Below, one piece after another: positions 4,706 to 7,937 of a stretch of 7,937 nucleotides of DNA (the first letter of the stretch is position 1; the number at the start of each line of letters is the position of its first letter). The notes beneath the pieces were generated by a model. The model made no database searches, had not been told where the DNA came from, and saw nothing but the letters and a program-made list of their open reading frames with translations. Origin of the DNA: Oscillospiraceae bacterium (GTDB lineage Bacteria; Bacillota; Clostridia; Oscillospirales; Ruminococcaceae); NCBI GenBank assembly GCA_003508605.1, contig DNUB01000150.1, positions 4,953 through 12,889 of the forward strand, given 5' to 3'. The translations under genes were made by a program, and so were the position numbers.

Positions 4706-7201
4706 TTATTTTTCAAATCCGTTTACATCGACGTAAAAGCTTACGTTTCCAAGCTCCCTATCTCTGTAAGCCGCCATTAAAACGTCATTCAGCAGGCTGC
4801 GGAATTTTTTATCGAATTTGCATTTTATAATAAGCTTGTATCTGTACCGTCCGCCTAATTTACCCGTACCCAATTTAGTCGGGCCCAACACTCTTAAAGG
4901 CATTTTTTCCTTTTCCTGCTTCAGCCTTTCCTTAAACAGCGTTAAAAATCGGTTTGCGCCCTTTTCGCACTGCTGCTGCAAAATAGAGGTAAATCCCACC
5001 ATACAGATATCGCAAAAGGGAGGGAACAGCAGGGCTTGTCTCAGCTCGATTTCCTGACGGTAGAACTCCTCGTAATCCTGCTTAGCCGCAAGCTGTAAAA
5101 CATAGTGATCGGGGGAAAAGGTCTGAAGATAAGCTCTTCCCGTTTTTCCGCCCCTCCCCGAGCGTCCCACCACCTGCGTTATAAGGGAAAAGGTTTGTTC
5201 ATATCCTAAATAATCTCCCATATAAAGGGATTTGTCTATACCCAAAACTCCCACAAGGGTAACGTTTTCAAAATCCAATCCTTTGGCTATCATCTGCGTG
5301 CCCACCATTATATCATAAGCCCCGCTGCCGAACTCCGAAAATCTTTTTGAAAAGGCGTCCCTTGACATAGTGGTATCCGCATCCATTCTGAGAACTCTTG
5401 CCTTTGGAAAATACTGCTTAATCTCGTCCTCAATGCGCTGAGTACCCGTACCCGATTGGGTAATGTATCTGCTGTGACATTTCGGGCATATATCGGGGAT
5501 TTTTTTGGTATATCCGCAGTAGTGGCAGCAGACGGTTTCGTTAGCCTTGTGATAGGTAAGGGGCAGGTCGCAGTTTGGACACTTCATCACCTCGCCGCAC
5601 CTTATGCAGCTTATATGAGTGTGATAGCCCCGTCTGTTAAGCAGAATCATGCTCTGCTCGCCCTTTTGCAGGTTAATCTCGATTTCGTGCAAAAGTGCCT
5701 GACTGAAATTCCCCCTGTTTCCGCATTCGTACTCCGCCTTCATATCCACCATATACACCTGGGGAAGGCTTCCCTTGTTGTACCTTTGATTAAGAGCTAC
5801 ATATTCATATCTGCCGATCTGCGCAAAATATCTGCTTGACAGAGAGGGCGTCGCCGAAGCCAAAAGCAGCAGGGAATTATGTCTGAAGCACCTTTGCTTA
5901 GCCACGCTTACCGCATTGTATCGGGGGGTGCGGTCTGACTTATAGGTATGCTCCCCCTCCTCGTCTATTACAATTATTCCTATATTTTCAAGAGGAGCAA
6001 AAACCGCGCTGCGTGTGCCTATGACGATTTTTGCGTCGCCGCTTTTTATCCTTTTGTATTCGTCGGCTCTTTGCCCCATGGAAAGCGCACTGTGAATTAT
6101 TGCAACGCTGTTGCCGAAAAGCCCCTGAAAATTTCTTACCGTCTGCGGGGTAAGGGAGATTTCGGGCACTAACATCAATGCGGTTTTTCCGAGCTTTATG
6201 GTTTTATCGATAAGCTTTATGAAAACCGAGGTTTTGCCGCTGCCCGTAACGCCGTGAAAAAGTGCGCATTTAGGACCGCTGTCCGTCATAAGTGCTTCCA
6301 ATCTGTCATAAGCCTTTTGCTGCTCCGGGGAAAGAATAATATCGTCGGGGCTTCCCGTTGCCTCAGCATTTGCGGTTTCCGCTCTTGTAAGCTGATATTG
6401 GTATTCCTCCAGAATCCCGTATTTAACCAGATTTTTTATAACAGCCGAGGTAATCCCGCATATATAGCAAAGCTCCCCTACCGACGCCGCTTCGTATTCC
6501 GCAAGAGTATCTATTACCTTTTTTTGCTTTGGGGTAAGCTTAGCCGTTCGGTCATTCTGCTGAAAATCTTCCCTGAGCCTTACCATCTGCTCCGTTCGGT
6601 CGCCGGTCTGCCTTTTGATTTCTTCCTTTTTAACAATAAAGCCTTTTTTCAGCAAGCCCTGCGCCGCCTTTTTCTTATTGCCCCCGCTGTCCGAGCCAAG
6701 GCAGCCGAGCAGTATTTCAAGCTGTTTTTCCGTTTTGGCGGCTTTAAGCTCCTCCAGAAAAATACCTTCCTCCTGTGAAAGCCCGCAGGTGCTTAAACTA
6801 TCGGAATTTAGGGAATATTTTGCTCTTACGCTGAAATTAAGTCCCGGCGGCAGCATGGTTTTTACTGCGTCAAAATAGGTGCAGAAGGTGTTTTCCTTTA
6901 TCCACCTTGAAAGCTCAAGCTGCTCCTCCGTCATTTTTATTCCGTTTCGGGAAAGGGAGAGAACGGGTTTAAGGCGGCTTATATCGCACTGCTTTCTTTC
7001 CGTTTTGTACACCACGCCCACACGGGCCTGATTTCCCTTTCCGAAGGGTACCATAACCGTTTGCCCCACGGAAATTTTATCTTCAAGCGAAAAAGGCACA
7101 TAGTAGTCATAAAGAAGGTCAAAGGGGTATAAGCATTTATCTATTGCAGCCGAAACCGTCATCACCGTTTCAAAGCTGCAGCTTGCGCTTTCGGCCGCCA
7201 A
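4706..7201 (-). CDS. priA: Primosomal protein N' (PriA), replication-restart helicase, TTG start
   Basis: Superfamily-2 3'-to-5' helicase that binds stalled forks and reloads the replicative helicase. It is 831 aa, slightly long (B. subtilis PriA about 805). A 3'-DNA-end binding domain (about 15-115) and winged-helix region precede the ATPase core. Helicase motifs: Walker A GVTGSGKT (317-324), motif II DEEG (413-416), SATPS (449-453), motif V GTQMIAKGLDF (634-644) and motif VI QVVGRSGR (676-683). The eight zinc-binding cysteines are present: 532, 535, 541, 544, 559, 562, 572 and 575. Motif II differs from the usual DEEH, with a histidine two residues later (EHTY). The TTG at 7199-7201 has AAGGAGG 10 nt upstream. 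An ATG at codon 14 would better match the conserved N-terminus but lacks a good ribosome binding site. It starts 30 nt after gmk. Confidence 0.96.
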   Translation of the reverse strand: MAAESASCSFETVMTVSAAIDKCLYPFDLLYDYYVPFSLEDKISVGQTVMVPFGKGNQARVGVVYKTERKQCDISRLKPVLSLSRNGIKMTEEQLELSRWIKENTFCTYFDAVKTMLPPGLNFSVRAKYSLNSDSLSTCGLSQEEGIFLEELKAAKTEKQLEILLGCLGSDSGGNKKKAAQGLLKKGFIVKKEEIKRQTGDRTEQMVRLREDFQQNDRTAKLTPKQKKVIDTLAEYEAASVGELCYICGITSAVIKNLVKYGILEEYQYQLTRAETANAEATGSPDDIILSPEQQKAYDRLEALMTDSGPKCALFHGVTGSGKTSVFIKLIDKTIKLGKTALMLVPEISLTPQTVRNFQGLFGNSVAIIHSALSMGQRADEYKRIKSGDAKIVIGTRSAVFAPLENIGIIVIDEEGEHTYKSDRTPRYNAVSVAKQRCFRHNSLLLLASATPSLSSRYFAQIGRYEYVALNQRYNKGSLPQVYMVDMKAEYECGNRGNFSQALLHEIEINLQKGEQSMILLNRRGYHTHISCIRCGEVMKCPNCDLPLTYHKANETVCCHYCGYTKKIPDICPKCHSRYITQSGTGTQRIEDEIKQYFPKARVLRMDADTTMSRDAFSKRFSEFGSGAYDIMVGTQMIAKGLDFENVTLVGVLGIDKSLYMGDYLGYEQTFSLITQVVGRSGRGGKTGRAYLQTFSPDHYVLQLAAKQDYEEFYRQEIELRQALLFPPFCDICMVGFTSILQQQCEKGANRFLTLFKERLKQEKEKMPLRVLGPTKLGTGKLGGRYRYKLIIKCKFDKKFRSLLNDVLMAAYRDRELGNVSFYVDVNGFEK

Positions 7202-7211
7202 ATCTCTTTTC

Positions 7212-7218
7212 CCTCCTT
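7212..7218 (-). promoter_or_regulatory. Shine-Dalgarno sequence supporting the priA TTG start
   Basis: AAGGAGG on the minus strand, within the 30-nt gmk-priA gap, lies 10 nt before the TTG at 7199-7201 and about 49 nt before the alternative ATG at 7160-7162. This favours the TTG as the start. Confidence 0.75.
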
Positions 7219-7231
7219 CTTTGTTGTTTTA

Positions 7232-7849
7232 TTATTCAATGGTATCGTTATTTTTCAGAGCTTCAATAAGCTCCCTGTTTCTGTTTGTTTTAAAGCTTTC
7301 GGCGCTGACAATGGAAACAAAATCATGAACCGCCTTTTCAAGCTCTCCGTTTACAATTACATAGTCGTAATTTTCCGCAAAGGAAATTTCCTTTTCCGCC
7401 TGCTTCAATCTTTTTTCTATTGTTTCCTCGTCCTCGGTGCCCCGTTTGTACAGCCGCCGTTTAAGCTCCTGCATAGAGGGAGGAAGTATAAAGATGAGCA
7501 CCGCTTCGGGGATAAGCCGTTTTATGTTTTCCGCACCCTCAATTTCTATTTTAAGCACCACGTTTTGCCCCGATTCAAGGGAGTCTCTGACCGTCTGTTC
7601 GGGCGTACCGTAATAGTTGCCGCAGTATTCGGTATGCTCCAGCAGCTCTCCGTCGGCTATCATTTTTTCAAATTCTTCCTTCGATTTAAAATAATAGCTT
7701 ATGCCCTCCGTTTCTCCCGCTCTCATAGCTCTGGTAGTGGCCGAAACGGAGTAGCAGAGATTTATTTCCTTTGCTAACGCTTTTTCTAAAATCGTGTCCT
7801 TGCCGCAGCCTGCGGGAGCCGAAACTACGAAAAGTATTCCCCTTGACAT
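7232..7849 (-). CDS. gmk: Guanylate kinase
   Basis: Phosphorylates GMP to GDP with ATP in the cytoplasm. It is 205 aa, the normal size. The P-loop is SAPAGCGKDT (10-19); E. coli Gmk also has SAP here, so the alanine is not unusual. GMP-binding elements follow: SVSATTRAMRAGE (35-47), HTEYCGNYYGTP (72-83) and KIEIEGA (100-106), where Glu replaces the Asp common at this site. The lid with conserved arginines is KRRLYKRGTEDE (130-141) and the core ends with NYDYVIVN (160-167). The ATG at 7847-7849 has GAAAGGA (7859-7865) 9 nt upstream. The frame stays open to the window edge, but no start codon occurs there. In many Firmicutes rpoZ follows gmk; here priA follows directly. Confidence 0.97.
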   Translation of the reverse strand: MSRGILFVVSAPAGCGKDTILEKALAKEINLCYSVSATTRAMRAGETEGISYYFKSKEEFEKMIADGELLEHTEYCGNYYGTPEQTVRDSLESGQNVVLKIEIEGAENIKRLIPEAVLIFILPPSMQELKRRLYKRGTEDEETIEKRLKQAEKEISFAENYDYVIVNGELEKAVHDFVSIVSAESFKTNRNRELIEALKNNDTIE

Positions 7850-7937
7850 TGATTTTTTTCCTTTCTTGGTTTCCTTAACGGAAATATTGTACGGGTGCCT
7901 ATAATCAAAATCCGATGTCCCCCGCCCTTTGCGGCAA
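7850..7937. other. Upstream region of gmk, no gene supported
   Basis: Apart from the gmk ribosome binding site, these 88 nt show no recognisable coding end or clear promoter. A TACAAT hexamer on the minus strand resembles a -10 but has no partner -35 at proper spacing. One minus-strand frame has a TGA at 7905-7907 that could end an upstream gene; the ten visible codons are not recognisable. Confidence 0.4.

Noticed and set aside
6254..6778. 174-codon plus-strand open frame
   Set aside because: Antisense to the middle of priA, which has complete helicase motifs; the translation is low in recognisable features and rich in Phe, Leu and Arg as expected from antisense reading.
7325..7777. 150-codon plus-strand open frame
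   Set aside because: Fully antisense to gmk; no recognisable domain.
7850..7936. In-frame open stretch upstream of the gmk ATG
   Set aside because: No start codon occurs in it, and the ATG at 7849 with GAAAGGA gives the normal guanylate kinase N-terminus.
1..7937. CRISPR arrays, tRNA/rRNA genes, insertion sequences, phage or defence genes
   Set aside because: No regularly spaced repeats, no cloverleaf or rRNA-like sequence, and no transposase, integrase or defence-protein motifs were seen on either strand.

Overview
The window is a stretch of a bacterial housekeeping operon, with all seven recognisable genes on the minus strand. In transcription order (right to left) they are gmk, priA, def, fmt, a YugP-type membrane zinc metallopeptidase, rsmB and the first 217 codons of rlmN, which runs off the left edge. 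I recognise this gene order as one known from Firmicutes. The zinc peptidase between fmt and rsmB, the clostridial-looking motif variants in PriA, the strong AAGGAGG-type ribosome binding sites and the TTG starts together suggest a member of the Clostridia, perhaps Oscillospirales/Ruminococcaceae-like. That placement is inference; no marker gene fixes the genus.

Region by region: 7850-7937 is a short leader with no supported gene. gmk (7232-7849) and priA (4706-7201) are 30 nt apart, with neither rpoZ nor coaBC between them. def (4192-4668) follows priA after 37 nt. A 222-nt gap (3970-4191) then separates def from fmt (3016-3969). It contains a nested inverted repeat ending just before the fmt ribosome binding site. 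A 118-nt gap (2898-3015) carries a likely intrinsic terminator between fmt and the peptidase gene (2196-2897). A 233-nt gap (1963-2195) with several dyads and a possible promoter precedes rsmB (658-1962). rlmN (1-652) starts 5 nt after the rsmB stop, and its Shine-Dalgarno sequence lies inside the end of rsmB.

The genes share a theme of translation and nucleic-acid upkeep. Fmt formylates initiator Met-tRNA and Def removes the formyl group from nascent proteins. RsmB methylates 16S rRNA; RlmN methylates 23S rRNA and tRNA. Gmk supplies GDP for nucleotide pools and PriA restarts stalled replication forks. The peptidase is a poorly characterised membrane protein that travels with this cluster.

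I found no mobile-element gene, CRISPR array, tRNA, rRNA, defence system or clearly novel protein system. The most unusual material is non-coding: two long structured spacers in an otherwise compact operon. There are also two motif substitutions: Pro to Val in motif IV of RsmB, and DEEH-type to DEEG in motif II of PriA.
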